From positions 124,001 to 188,000 of the forward strand of contig LATX02000192.1 of NCBI GenBank assembly GCA_001466705.2: 64,000 bases of DNA. The letters are read 5' to 3'. The position numbers were made by a program, and so were the translations under genes. Source of the stretch: Moniliophthora roreri. Taxonomy: Eukaryota; Basidiomycota; Agaricomycetes; Agaricales; Marasmiaceae. Of this stretch, positions 36,313 to 48,393 are shown piece after piece. Each line of letters begins with the position of its first letter. The first letter of the stretch is position 1. A model generated the notes under the pieces. That model did not search any database. It was not told where the DNA came from and saw only the letters and a list, made by a program, of their open reading frames with translations.

Positions 36313-36715
36313 TAGTACATCATTCGGCGAGAGATAAATACAGATCTACTTTGGGCTTACTGTATTTGAGCAGAACAAGGGCACTCCAAGACTTCGAGAA
36401 GACGCACAGGAAGGTTTTTCGTTACTCCAGGTGCGCATCGGAGTCTCAAGCGCTCACGATCATTGGAACCGATGCCTCGATAGCTCGGTACCACGATCTC
36501 CATTCTGCCTCTCAAGTCCTTCGCGTCATGCCCCAAGCTAAACTGGGTAAAAAGTTGGGGTATCTGTTTCTATAGGCACGTTGTTCTGATTGTAACTTAC
36601 ATAGTTTAAGTACCTTATCTATACAGTTCGGTATCCTGTATGCCATTTACCAAAATCTCAAGTTCTCGAATACGGAATTCTTTGGGACGTTCTTGAACGT
36701 GTTGCCACCGTCATC

Positions 36716-37127
36716 CTAAATCAACACCATATCGCTCAGATCGAACGTTCCTGTCATCTTCAAATTCATGAAGATACCGCTGCCATCGCCCTATATCGAC
36801 GGCGTATCGTCAGAACTCAAAATTAAAACCAAAGTCAAAGTCAAACTCACCATCATCGACGTCTGGAACCCGACCTCAAACTCGATCTGACCCTCCAAGA
36901 ACTTGATTTGTTAAGACGGAGGTGTAATATCCGACACTTCAAGGTTCTGCTGCAGCTTTTCGACTTTCCGACCTCCGATGACAGGGAACACCCGCGTCCT
37001 CTTTTGCATGCGGTGGCCACTATATTAGAAACAATCAGACAACGAACCCAACATAGACTCGGAAAAGACACTTACCAGAAGTGATACTCCTCACACCCGT
37101 CCTCGAAACCTTTACTTCCACATCAAT
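36716..37127 (-). pseudogene. Aldo-keto reductase remnant B
   Basis: This is the counterpart of the remnant at 26,425-27,060. It carries the same GGRKVE-type segment and ends abruptly at the N at 37128, where about 270 bp present in the other copy are missing. Confidence 0.55.
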
Positions 37128-37308
37128 NGCTGCTTTGCTTTCGCAACGACCCAGACCGATGTATCTGAGATGCCCTATCATGGTCAAGCGTCAGCTACGC
37201 AGATACCGGATACCAGAATCGGATACACACCAGGTAAAGGGCTTTCCCTTGGACGACTAGATTATGCAGCTCATCCATAACCTCTTCGATGGAAGTATCC
37301 CAATCCCA

Positions 37309-37990
37309 TCAATGCACGTTAAACAGGTACATATATGTCGCACGGAGTTTCTTTGAACTGTCTTCGACGGAACATGTCATACTATTCTTGATGTTGTTCC
37401 CCACGGACTCGACCTTTTGCACAGCAGACGTGTTGGCGCTTTTATGGAATGTCGTGTACTGTTCCGAGTCGAAATCGGGAGTGAGTACAGTGTGCTGACA
37501 GTCGTAAAAACCAAAGGCACCTTGTGGGCAATGAATATCTAATCTTGCAGCCCACTTTTTCCGCTCATTCTCCAACGAATCCTTCTGATGTTTCATCTTG
37601 GTTGTCCGAAGGGTGACGTCCATCGAACCTATAAAGTTGTTCCATTTACCACCGATGCTCATAGCATCAAGGCATAGAGGTGATACATAGACACCTGCAC
37701 GGGAAAATAAGGTGCGATAAACACCGAGTTAGAGGAGGTGCTGGGGTGAATGCTGACACTGGAGGTTGGCGGGTGATTCTGTTGTAGCTCATCGCAGCAA
37801 TCAGCTTTTGAAGAATGGCTCGAGCATGGACGTGGATTCTCTGAGACTCTGCTGCTCTGCTCTGGCGGACCTTTAGCCGTCGAATGACGCGCCCAATGAC
37901 CCGCACGGTGTATGATGTACTTTGCAAGAAGTGGAACTCGGAGACATCAATTCGAATTCACCGTCACTGTGACGATCAGAGGAAAGGGCT
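37309..37990 (-). pseudogene. Broken copy of the 38-kb hypothetical gene
   Basis: It is the same sequence as 38,093-38,827, but a short deletion in the PPPPTELG region shifts the frame, splitting it into an N-terminal and a C-terminal part. The tandem unit is 37,222-38,004 against 38,006-38,791, with an N at 38005 between. Confidence 0.6.
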
Positions 37991-38092
37991 CTGGGTGTAT
38001 CCGANGATACACACCAGGTAAAGAACTTTCCCTTGAACGACTAGATTATGCAACCCATCCATAACTTCTTCGATAGAAATATCCCAATTCCA

Positions 38093-38827
38093 CTAATGCA
38101 CGTAAAACAGGTAGATATATGTCGCACGGAGTTTCTTTGAAGTGTCTTCGACGGAACATTTCATACTATTCTTGATGCTGTTCCCCACGAACCGGACCTT
38201 TTGCATAGCAGACGGGTTGGCGTGTTTGTAGAAAGCCCTGTACTGTTCCGAGTCAAAATAAGGAGTGAGTACAGTGTGCCGACAATCGTAAAAACCAAAC
38301 GCACCTTGGTAGCAATGAATATCTGATCTCGCACCCCACCTTTTCCGCTCATTCCCCAATGAATTCTTCTGATGTTTCGTGTTGGTGGTGAGATCCATCG
38401 AACATATAAAATTGTTCCATTTATCACCGATGCTCATAGCATCAAGGCATAGAGGTGATACATGGACACCTGCACGGGAAAATAAGGTGCGATAGACACC
38501 GAGTTCGGTTGGTGGAGGAGGTGCTGGGGTGAATGCTGACACTGGAGGTTGACGGGTGATTCTGTTGTAGCTCATCGCAGCAACCAGCTTTTGAAGAATG
38601 GCTCGAGCATGGACGTGGATTCTCTGAGACTCTGCTCCTCTGCTCTGGCGGACCCTTAGCCGTCGAATGACGCGCCCAATGACCCGTACGGTGTATGACG
38701 TCCGGAAGTGTACTTTGCAAGAAGTGAAACTCGGAGACATCAATTCGAATTCACCGCGACAATCAGAGGAAAGGGCTCTGGGTGTATCCGAGCCCACCGT
38801 GACTGGCGGCTCCTCGTATTCGTTCAT
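38093..38827 (-). CDS. Hypothetical protein, 244 residues, repeated locally
   Basis: One open exon runs from the ATG at 38827. Notable segments are a basic VIGRVIRRLRVRQSR stretch, a proline run (APPPPTELG) and a C-terminal half with five cysteines around HCYQGAFGFYDCRH. I recognise no domain. The same sequence occurs broken at 37.3 kb and truncated at 27.2 kb. It could be a gene fragment carried with the duplications, not an expressed gene. Confidence 0.4.
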   Translation of the reverse strand: MNEYEEPPVTVGSDTPRALSSDCRGEFELMSPSFTSCKVHFRTSYTVRVIGRVIRRLRVRQSRGAESQRIHVHARAILQKLVAAMSYNRITRQPPVSAFTPAPPPPTELGVYRTLFSRAGVHVSPLCLDAMSIGDKWNNFICSMDLTTNTKHQKNSLGNERKRWGARSDIHCYQGAFGFYDCRHTVLTPYFDSEQYRAFYKHANPSAMQKVRFVGNSIKNSMKCSVEDTSKKLRATYIYLFYVH

Positions 38828-39237
38828 TTTAATGCTCAATGGGAGTCACTGATATCAGTGTCTGCAAAACCATTACTAGTCTGAGTTAGAAGCTCACCGG
38901 ATAAGCCATGTTAGCTTCCTTGAATGGGTCCAAGCCTTCTTGTGTATCAGTAAGGGGTGTCCGGTTTCTTTTGGGATCCTGCAGAACCATGGCATGATGC
39001 AAACGAAAAGACCTGCAAAGTTGAAAGCCAGCGGCGAGCCATCATTGCTTTCCCAATTTGGCATGTGCCACCAACTCCGACCTGTGGCAGATCATTTCAC
39101 GGTCACGTTGTGATTTCCGATCTTGCTTCTCAGCCACGACCATTGTTCACTGTCCACGCCAACGACCCATATAACGCGCTCTCTCAAGATGCTTTCAGCA
39201 CACTCGGAGACCCACATCTACTTTTTCAGTTCTTACC

Positions 39238-39800
39238 ATGAGTCAGTCCACTACACAACCCCCGTCTAACACCACTCCTCGAAAGTCTGGGGCTAATGCT
39301 ACAAACATTTTCGCCAGCAGAGATCTCCCCAGGGACAAGCGCTTCGAACAAATGGAAGCTGAGATGAAGGACCACTATCACGGACCGCTCCCACCCGCAG
39401 AGTTTCTCGACAAGTATCTTGGTCAGCGACCAGTTCGACCGAGGTTCAAGTTCAGTCAGAAGGACGAGGCAGCCTTCAGAAAGGTTGGAGAAGCTTCGGA
39501 AAAGGTTGATAGAGTCAAGGGCAACAATCTCGTGAAAAAGGTGGTGGAGGCTGACATGTATACCAAGATGGTGCGTTATACAAGTTGATTTAGACTATAT
39601 TACGCTGATTCGTATTATAATTAGTTAAAAGCTATGAAACCGTTCTGCCCGACGCTTGACNGATCGAGAAGACTGCGACTTCATTGGTTACTTCCAGTCG
39701 AGTTGATACTCGCTCTGGTGACAACAAGCGCAAATCCGTGCGGGAGCAACCCTCTGGCAGTGGCAGTGGAACAGTTTCAATGAAGAAGCGTGGTGGCTAA
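39238..39800 (+). pseudogene. FunK1-type kinase gene with its kinase core missing
   Basis: Exon 1 (39238-39570) begins MSQSTTQ and contains PLPPAEFLDKYLGQ, like the N-terminal extension of fungal FunK1 kinases. A 54-nt intron follows, then exon 2 with LKAMKPFCPTLD up to the N at 39661. Immediately after the N a frame resumes (39663-39800) that reads as a basic Ser/Gly tail ending SMKKRGG-stop. Nothing of the kinase domain (no HRD or DFG motif) is present. Either the real gene was shortened, or the N stands for several hundred missing bases of assembly. Confidence 0.6.
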
Positions 39801-40589
39801 GCTTTTCCTTCCCATAATGTTTCATATCATCCTGGTCACGCATCTCTCACCATTTTCTATACAATATCATAGTTGACGTTTCTTCATCTGCTCTGGAAGC
39901 TTGTAAATAGAGATAGTAATAAACCAAAATGGCATAGCACTGTACTGAACTTGAAACCGGGCTATCACCTGTGGCTCTGAGGGAGCACCTCCACAAGCGT
40001 TCACGTAATGTTAATGCAGCTCACAGCGGGCTTCCCTTGTCCCAACCGTCTAAACCCAATACGGGTGCTAGACCCACCAAGCCTGGTTCTTGTCCAAAGC
40101 TGAGATCCACTTCACCTACCCGCTCCACCGGGTCCTAGCAGACTCCATTTTCGAGCTTTATGTTCAGAGGTAATATCATTGATACGTGGATAAGTCGACG
40201 ACGTACGTCGGACTGGTAGTTACTATCTCCATGAATCTGGATTACATTTAAGGATATACACAAGTCGTTAGTCAAAATCTTGGGGATATATATATGCGTA
40301 CGTGGCATTAATTATAGTACTACTTGTCGTCGAGTAAGGTAATCGATCCAGCGAAAAAAAAAAAAAAGAAAAAGCGAAAACAGGGGAATTACTGAGGTCA
40401 TCTTAGATCATACAATGGTGAGGATTAGGGTTGGGGAAGTAAAACGTGAAACAAATTTCGAGAAAATCTTGCATTCGTTGTACAATGTCCGGATATAGAG
40501 GTGGTATAGGAGATGGCGAACGTGAGAGCGCTGAGAGAACGGAAAGCGCTCTATCTAGGGACGTTGATCTGGCTCCGGCGATGATATTC
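39801..40589. other. Intergenic region
   Basis: It holds the 3' flank of the FunK1-like gene and a poly-A tract near 40,355-40,368. No gene is supported. Confidence 0.4.
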
Positions 40590-41010
40590 CGTTGTTCTAA
40601 ATCAACGACGTATCGTCAGAAATCAAAATCGAAACCAAAATCAAGACCAAACTCACAATCATCGATATCGGGAACCCGACCTCAAACTCGACCTGACCGT
40701 TCTCCAAGAACTTGATTTGTTCAGCCGAAAGCATAATATCCAGTGCCTCAAGGTTCTGCTGCAGCTGTTCAACTTTCAGACTTCAACTTCCCTTTTGCAT
40801 TGCTGTCAGCAATCGGATTGTGAAATGTGACTTGGAACACTTACCAGAAATGATACTCTTCACACCCACTTCACTGCAACCTTTTCAAGCACTCTCGAAA
40901 CCTTCAACTTCTGCGTCAGTCCTCTTCCATCCTGGGCCGAACATCTTCCAGCCATGTTTGCCTGATTCGAGGCATTTTTGTTGTTCAGCATCAGTAGGGC
41001 TTTGAACCAT
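40590..41010 (-). pseudogene. Aldo-keto reductase remnant E (most decayed)
   Basis: The nucleotide sequence is clearly related to 30,630-31,060 (shared AAATCAACGACGTATCGTCAG and following bases), but the GGRKVE region has been disrupted by a deletion. No frame remains. Confidence 0.5.
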
Positions 41011-41476
41011 CGCTGTACTGACAGGTGATACAGTAACGGCTTTACAGGTACTGGTACCGTACTATCACAGAGATTTCGAGCAGAATGTACAGTACAGTGC
41101 TGATGGTGAAGGATGCTGTCCTTCAGCCAATGAACCCAATCTGTTACCGAACCATGTCACCAATCACTTTGGCGCCCTGCCCATGTCTTCCAAAGTTGGA
41201 GCCTTCCATACACTCCACCACCACAAATGGCCAATAACAGCACCCAGAAGAGACTGCACTGCAAAACCTGTAAGCAGGTCCATGCTGAGCACATAATGAA
41301 TGGCATATATTCATCACACAAAATGACAAAAGGCGCTGACAGGTTACGGGCGGCTAAAACACCTGAAACTTGGCAGTGCCTGGTAATAGGTAGATATAAC
41401 TGTAGTACAACTTGACTTGATCAGTAATAGGGGATATAACAACCATATGACTTGTACTCACTGGTATTGTGTGGGA

Positions 41477-41550
41477 TATAACCCCCTCCTAACCACCTCT
41501 TTACCCGCTATTACCAGTAAAGGGTGGTTAGGGGTGGTTAAGGGTGTTAT
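41477..41550. repeat. Imperfect palindrome of CCTAACCACC type
   Basis: Arms at 41,477-41,504 and 41,518-41,550 (ATAACCCCCTCCTAACCACC against GGTGGTTAGGGGTGGTTAAG) can form a long hairpin. Related TATAACC words recur to 41,680. Confidence 0.6.
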
Positions 41551-41799
41551 AACCCTTTCAACCAGTCTTAACGGTCCAAGACCAGGCTTAAAGAGTTAAA
41601 GGGGGGTAATACGAGTATAAGGAGGCCAATCTGAGTTTTAGGGAGGTCATACCAAGTATTCCTAACATTCTTTTCAGCATACAGACAGTTTAGGTAGTTG
41701 AAACAAGTTTTTCAAGAGTACAATGAGTCTTGTATAGGTATAACAACTATAGATAGCACAACAAAAGCAACAAGAAAGCAACAAAACATGGACAGTACA

Positions 41800-42420
41800 C
41801 TACACCCCATTCTCAACCTCTGCATTGATCTTCTCAATTAAAGGCTTGATGATGGTCTCCCAGGCATCTGCACGAGGCAGATGGAAAATCTCTTGATACC
41901 TTTTCCCACCTTTAAAGGTATGAGTATGTGAATGAAGGTAAGAAAAAAAACTTACAGTCGGGGCAACATTTGATGACCCTTTTGTACCCGCAAGCCATCA
42001 ATTCGAGGTAAACTAGATGCTCTAGAGTTTGAGTTAGCATGTTGAAAATGAAAAATGTGAAAAAAACTCACCAACGCGATGCGAATGATTGACATTGACC
42101 CCGTCGTACCAGATGTGTGGCTTGCTCGGGCACTGTCGATCCCATTCCAACTTTCTTTCCTCTAACGGCCAGCTCGTTCTGCCAATCTTGAAAAGAAATT
42201 CCAATTCGTCATCCTCCACAATATGAAAAGTGTAAATCTTGCTGCGTCTATCGAAGATACTCAACACTTTGATAGTGGTTACAATGAATTTGATGGCGGC
42301 CAACATCATCTACAAGCCATTAGTCAAAAAAATGGCCAAAAAAGATAAATAACCTACCCAGGATGTTGGAGAACCAAGCATCTCGAAGATCCATTTGATA
42401 ATAAACAAGATCGAGTGCAT
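41800..42420 (-). CDS. T5orf172 (GIY-YIG-like) domain protein
   Basis: Exons from 42420 downward can be joined: a hydrophobic start (MHSILFIIKWIFEMLG), a second exon beginning MMLAAIKFIV and containing YTFHIVEDDELEFLFKIGRT and ERKLEWDRQCPS, then EHLVYLELMACGY...CCPDC and a last exon CGKRYQEIFHLPRADAW, stopping at 41800-41802. The FKIGRT, EWDRQC, HLELMA and CxxC...EIF order is that of the T5orf172 domain, related to GIY-YIG nucleases and found in Mug113-like proteins. Activity is not established. More exons may exist upstream. The frame is open and splice sites are acceptable, so the gene may be live. Confidence 0.55.
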
Positions 42421-43473
42421 AGAGCAGGAGAGTTGTTGCGGTGTAAAGGAAAGGGCAGGCAACACTATGTATGAGGTGTTCTTTTAATGCTATTAATACA
42501 AAGGAAATACACTCAGAATACTGCTATATATTTGCTTCCAGACTAAATTTTCTGCCTTATAAAATAGTGAGAAAACATTTAGAAAACAAATATAAGATTT
42601 TGAATTTTATATTAAAGGAAACATGTTAAATACAAAAGGAAAACTAAATGAAAACTATCTAAGAACTGCTTTAAAATATAGTGTTTTCATATAATTTTCC
42701 TACTATTTTCCTAGTGTTTTCTCTGACTTTCCCACAATAGAAAATGCGGAATTTTTATCTTATCTTATCAGCATTTTCTGAGGATCTTCAACTAGAGAAA
42801 ATTTAATGTTTTCTTAGTATGGAAATTATTCTAATATATTGTATTATCTTTTAATTCTCAGAATTTGAAAATTCCATATCTTTTGCTGCTGAAAATTCAG
42901 TATTCTCCAGGCATATTCTTGTTGAGAGGACACAATTGAAATTTAGAATTTATATATGGTTTTATAAAAATTCTCTTTGCAAGAAGATCAAGTGTTTTCT
43001 CAATGAGAAAACCATGTTAAAAGAACACCTTGTATGTAGTGACAGACAATACCAAATGAGCCTGTGCAGCTCCTGACAATGCATTGCACACATCCAGAGA
43101 GCACAGCGGAGTCGCTCTGGGGGTCTTCTGGGTGTAGAACATGAATTTGGCATCCTTGAGGTATGTTGTGTTGGTCAGTTTACAATTACATAGGCTTTAC
43201 TGTCTAAATGCTGATTCTGCAGGCGATCTTGCATGCTTGTGGGCACTTGTGGGCGCTTATGAGTGCTTATTGTTGGGAATGACGAAAAAGTTATTTTGGA
43301 TAATAAGTGCCCATATTATTGGCATTTATCATCTGAAATAACCATCTTGATGGGAAAAAAATAGTTTAGGGTCATTTTGGACCACACAAATGCCTGACAG
43401 TATATGAAGCATTAGTATAAGGCCATGCATTGAATCAATAAATACCTTACAAGTGAAGTTCTGATACAAAAAG
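42421..43473. other. AT-rich spacer
   Basis: From about 42,530 to 43,020 the sequence is very AT-rich with many GAAAA/TTTTC words. No gene is supported. Confidence 0.5.
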
Positions 43474-44038
43474 TCAGTATACCATTGAATATAAGATAAA
43501 AAATAAACATACCAAGTGAACCACCGAGACTGTAGGCAGTATTTTGTCAGATGCCCAATTGATGATGTGGAATGCGGAGGGATTGTTGAAGGGATAATAA
43601 TATGGTCTCTCTTCTACCTGGGATCGTGTTATGCCCATTGCAGTTGCGAGACGATCCTCATCACCACTATCTTCCCCAGTATCGATTATTGACACATCTA
43701 TAATGTCAGCTTCCTTGATATCCAGATAAGGACATCAAGAGGGTAGCTTTATATCATAAATCTGAAAGAGGTTATGTTCATTCTTTTCAGTACGAACATA
43801 GGAGGTACTGCTGGGTGAGTTGAAGGACCTGCTATGGGCTGGTTATGCTGAAAAGAAGATCAGGAGATGTATGATACTTAGATTCTATGCTACTTACCAC
43901 TACTTTACAGTGCTTTGCCATATTAAACAGACCCTGCATGCTCTGATGCCCTGCCACACATCTCTGCACATGGTTTGTCAAGGCACTGGGGCCATTATAG
44001 GTTCGGTTACAATGAGGACAGACATTATTATGCATTAA
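43474..44038 (-). mobile_element. Zinc-finger DNA-transposon-like fragment (possibly Plavaka)
   Basis: The minus strand encodes a zinc finger at the N-terminus (CPHCNRTYNGPSALTNHVQRC) and, after a gap or intron, a segment with PYYYPFNNPSAFHIINWA. A leading C2H2/C2HC finger followed by a PF..F motif is the arrangement at the start of Plavaka-type (CACTA-related) transposases of Agaricomycetes. The transposase core is not visible, so this is at most a 5' fragment. Confidence 0.35.
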
Positions 44039-44608
44039 AGGATCTGTTGAACATCTTCAGTACATAGTTTACCTTCACATTGATTGAATACTTACTGTAG
44101 AATTTGTGAAATGACTGTGTGGGGTGAACGAAAGATGCGAAGGTCAGACCTGTACTAGCAGTGTATTAGCATGGGTTCTTTGATTTTTTTTTTTTCATAT
44201 TATATGGCCAGAAAGGCCTTGGAATATCATTGAAATGATATTTTGAATATTTTAGAAATTTGTTGTAATTTTAATGACTACTGTACTATGAGGGAAAAGA
44301 CTTACCATCATCGATGGTGATGGNGAGAGAAGGGAATTCAAACTCCAACCCAACGGCAAATTTGGCTGCTCAAAAATTTTCCCACCCTTCTGACTCTGAT
44401 CCCAACCATTATCATCGACAGTGGCCAAGGCCATCCACTTGTCATTCCCCACATTGTAAGTATATCTTTACATTATTATTGTCCTATTAGATACAGTAGT
44501 GATAGAATACTACAATAAATGAGTTGAAACGATGTCGAAAAGACCTAAAAAAATTTTTTTTAATTCCCAATTTTTTTTTTTTAAAAAAAAAACAGACATA
44601 GATGCTGA
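44039..44608. other. Intergenic region with T and A runs
   Basis: It contains homopolymer tracts (44,187-44,197 and 44,550-44,593) and one N at 44324. No gene is supported. Confidence 0.4.
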
Positions 44609-47600
44609 ATGTCATATATACAGGATATAGCATGGTTCATGCTGCTTGGCAACCTGATATCGACTTTGGAGGCTTGGCTGCTGTCACTGGAAGAGAGAGT
44701 AATGCAGGAAATGTCGGATATAGATTTGGGAGCACTGTGGGAAGGAGCACGCACGCCGGAGTACGTTCAGGAAGATGGATTCAGTTTACTGGAGGCCCTC
44801 AACACATCCTTCGCACTAGAACCATCAGAAAGCTCATGCGCAAAGACTCCAGAATACATTCCACCATCCAGACTATCGACCCCATTGTCTTATACCCCCA
44901 AGACCTCAACTGATTCCTTACCATCGACTCCTCCTGCGTTAGAACCTCATTACAATAATCTAATGGTCATATACAATCTACAAACAGCTCACCCTAGCAG
45001 GTATGCTCTTTGTAATGATTCGTCCTCGAACACGCTCCAATTGTTCAATACATTGTTTACAGAATATGAACCATTACATGAAGGGGATGATGTAGAGATG
45101 GAGATTGATGTGTCTATATCACATGGGGATTTCCCAGACAAAGACATTCAGATAGACCTGGCTCTAGGAGCTGTCAAAGATATTCCACAGCACAATGAGA
45201 AAGAATGCCCATCTCAAAGAGTCAAAGAGTTGGAGACGGAGCAAGAGCAGGATGATGATCATGAAACATTGGCTGAATGTCATCGTTGGAAGGCAAAGGT
45301 AAGCACTATCATATATAGTATTGACAATATCTCAACTTTTCACATAGGAACATGCTCAGAACATTGAGCATTTCCTTGACCTGGAAGCTGAAGTCTCACA
45401 AGATGAAGACAACAATAACAACAATAGAGATATGGGTATGTTATTCTATACCCTGAATTACATGTTCTGACAAGATTAACAGACGACTTCATTGCTAATA
45501 ATCACAATTTCGAGGGACGGTGGATTGATGCTGCCTACCAATCTTTGGCTATGCAGCCTATCACCCAGAAGAACCAGGATGAGCTTTGAGAGGCAGAGAA
45601 GCTTGCCAACAGGTTCAACGAAAAGGCCAGATACCGACTGAGTGTTGAACATCCTTCAACTTTCTCTCAAAATGGTATTGTCTTGTCATGGGTCATACAT
45701 TGCAAGGTATGTATATTAATGGAATTTACCTTTACAGATCATTGATTTCTCTTCCTAGCCCAAGAAGAACCATCTTGTCATTACCTACATTCTTGGTTGT
45801 CAGAAACAAGACCTGTCCATTCAGGCTCTCACATATCTCAGATGTCGAGGAGATGGGTACATCTACCTGGATACCGCGATGCCTAATCGATTGGGAAAGC
45901 TTCTCCGACAATGTGTTGTTGTCAAAAAGCAGCCAAGATCCCCGAACAGCATCAAAATGGTCAGGTTGGATGCTTTCACCACCCCTGCTCCAGGAGATAA
46001 CTACTCCAATCCCTGTTCACTTTCTGATTTAATCGCCACTGATAATGTGACCAAATATCAGGTTGGCTCCTGGCTTCAACTTCATACAAGGAAACCAAAG
46101 AAGCCTTCAGGCGATAAGGACAAGGACAAGGGGATGAAGCCAGTCACTTCAGATGAACTGGATGCATCTGAGCCACATTCACTTGAGTGCTACCATGGGG
46201 ATGCAGTGCTGCTCATTGAAGCAACACAGACTGAAGCGACAGTCGTCTTTGCTCTTTGAGTTCCTTCCAAGGAGTTCATTAATCCAATGCTCATCATCTT
46301 GTTTCCTGGGAAGAACATCCAGACCCTGCTTCTCGAGTACATTCTGTTACCAGAATACTCTTCCAAGATTCATCTTTCAAATTGTGCATTCTAATACTGT
46401 TTATGACAGCAAAAGTTACTCTGGAACAAACTCTGCCCCCTTTCTCGACAACTTACTCTTAGAGAGGGTCAAATCTTCTTCATGTCTCGATTACCAGAAC
46501 TCAAGTTTCACTTTCCTTATGTCACCTCATGGGACTTTGCCATAGGAGATGAGGTCGAGAGTTGGGGTGATCTAAGAGGTGATATTGTGGAGGTCAAGGG
46601 TGATGGGTTATACATCAAGGTCTGGGATGGCGATGAGTCTGAAATTCATTATATCGGTTGGCTCACACACAAGATATGGCAAGTTGGGAACCTGGTTAGA
46701 CACAGCATTCATGGATGGAATGGTGCCATAGTTTCTTTTTACAGAGAAAACCATAAAACCACTGTGCATGTCATGGTTGAAAATGAAAGATGATATCCAA
46801 TGCCAATCTCCTTGTTTGACATCACCCTCATGAATCTCTTTTTGTCACTCAATCATCCTCCAGCATGAACCAATCCGCTGTTCCATCACTTTCTCCTCAA
46901 ATGCAAAAAATTGGCCTTGCACAAACTGGTCAAACACCTTGGCTCCACATTGACATTCTCTCAATGGTGGGGACAAACAAGTGTACTGCTTGCATCGTCA
47001 ATGTTCTAATCAGCCAGAAGAATAAGAGTGGTCTTGCTATTGTTGCTCGTTCCACAATTGTCAGTGCTTCTTCTCAACTATTCACTGTCAACTACGATGA
47101 TGTTCTCACCCTCAAGTAAGTATCTTCTTACTAATGCTAATGACTTGTNTCAAGACCTTATATACCGCATTTTGGCTACCTACATCCTAGGTGGAAACTG
47201 AAAGATGAGTCTTCATTCAAGCATTTGACAGTGAACCCCTACCTCCATATTCGATCCGCAACTCCACCACCTGACACATTCAATGATTTTGACAATGTGC
47301 TTGACGAAGTACAGCCTTCAAAATCCAAGATGGATGATGCAAATTCTGAGATGCCGATTTGGAAACACCAGATTTCTTGTCAAGTGATCATCTCACACTT
47401 CATCAAAAGCTACAGGTTGATGCTGCTTCCCAAGTCAATAACGAGAATAAAGAAGAGGACGATATTGAGAGTATCCTGGAGAAGCTCAGGCAGGAAAAAT
47501 CGTCAAGCAAGCTCTCTGGTCCTGAACTTCATTCTCCTATGATGGTGAACCTCGCCAAGCCATCTAAACCTGTATGGTCAGATGTGGCTCATACCTCACA

Positions 47601-48111
47601 TCGATGGGTCTATGACTTGGCTGAGAAAGTGAGAAACACAGGTGTAATGTACCTGGTATATCTCACTGGTACGGATCCTTGAGTCAGAGCCCCGATGAAA
47701 TGATTGCAGAGGCATCTTCAGGTTTCAACATTGGAAGGTGGCGAGAGGTGTCTAAAGTACTGCTTAACAGGCAAGCAGTGGAATCTGGTTCCAAATGACA
47801 CTCTAATCAAACCTTTAGGAATCACAGCACAGACCCAAAAACCTCTTGTTGTTATTCGTGGGGAAGAGTTCGGCAACTTTGTCGTTCAAATCAAGTCTGT
47901 CTCCTGGAATCCAATAACTCAACCTCAAGCACTCTACTCTTGCCACCCCATGGACATTCACAGTGGAGGGGTTGACAAAGGGAAAGAGGTCATTGTGACA
48001 GAGGGCGAGGTTTGCCAGGTTATTCCTAGCAAAGAGGTGTAGAAAAGGCTCGATGAACAGGTTAGGAACGGTGCAAACGAGAAAAAGAGACAGATGAATA
48101 AGAAGAAATAG
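44609..48111 (+). pseudogene. Spt5-like (NGN/KOW) protein relic
   Basis: Frames in order match the expanded Spt5-like family of Agaricomycetes: a long acidic N-terminus (44.6-45.5 kb), an NGN-like part with WVIHC, QALTYLRCRGDGYIYLDT and LGKLLRQC (45.7-45.95 kb), a KOW-like VGSWLQL...YHGDAVLLIEAT (46.07-46.25 kb), a second KOW region with FAIGDEVESWGDLRGDIVEV (46.5-46.8 kb), and a C-terminal KOW with KPLVVIRGEEFGNFVVQI (47.8-47.9 kb). It is broken by in-frame TGA at 45587 and 46257, a TAG at 48040 and frame changes at 46.3-46.5 and 47.3 kb. The complete family protein would bind RNA polymerase or nucleic acid; this copy cannot. Confidence 0.6.
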
Positions 48112-48393
48112 AACTTTTCATTGTACTTTACAGACTATATGTATTGCTAGCAGCATCTTTTTTATATTTCTTGTCACAAATGGACTCTATGTATCAGTCA
48201 CGTGAATGAAGACCCCTGCAATGTGTTTTGTTTATTCCAATCATTATTCAAACTCCACTCTTTCTCTCTTTCTTTTGTACCACCACCATCTCCCTCCAAC
48301 ACACCTCGTTGTCGTTTTTGTCATCATCCAGCCTTCCAGTCTCCCAATCCTCATCCCTTGTTCCTCATCATTGTCCTCTCTCATTACCTCACC

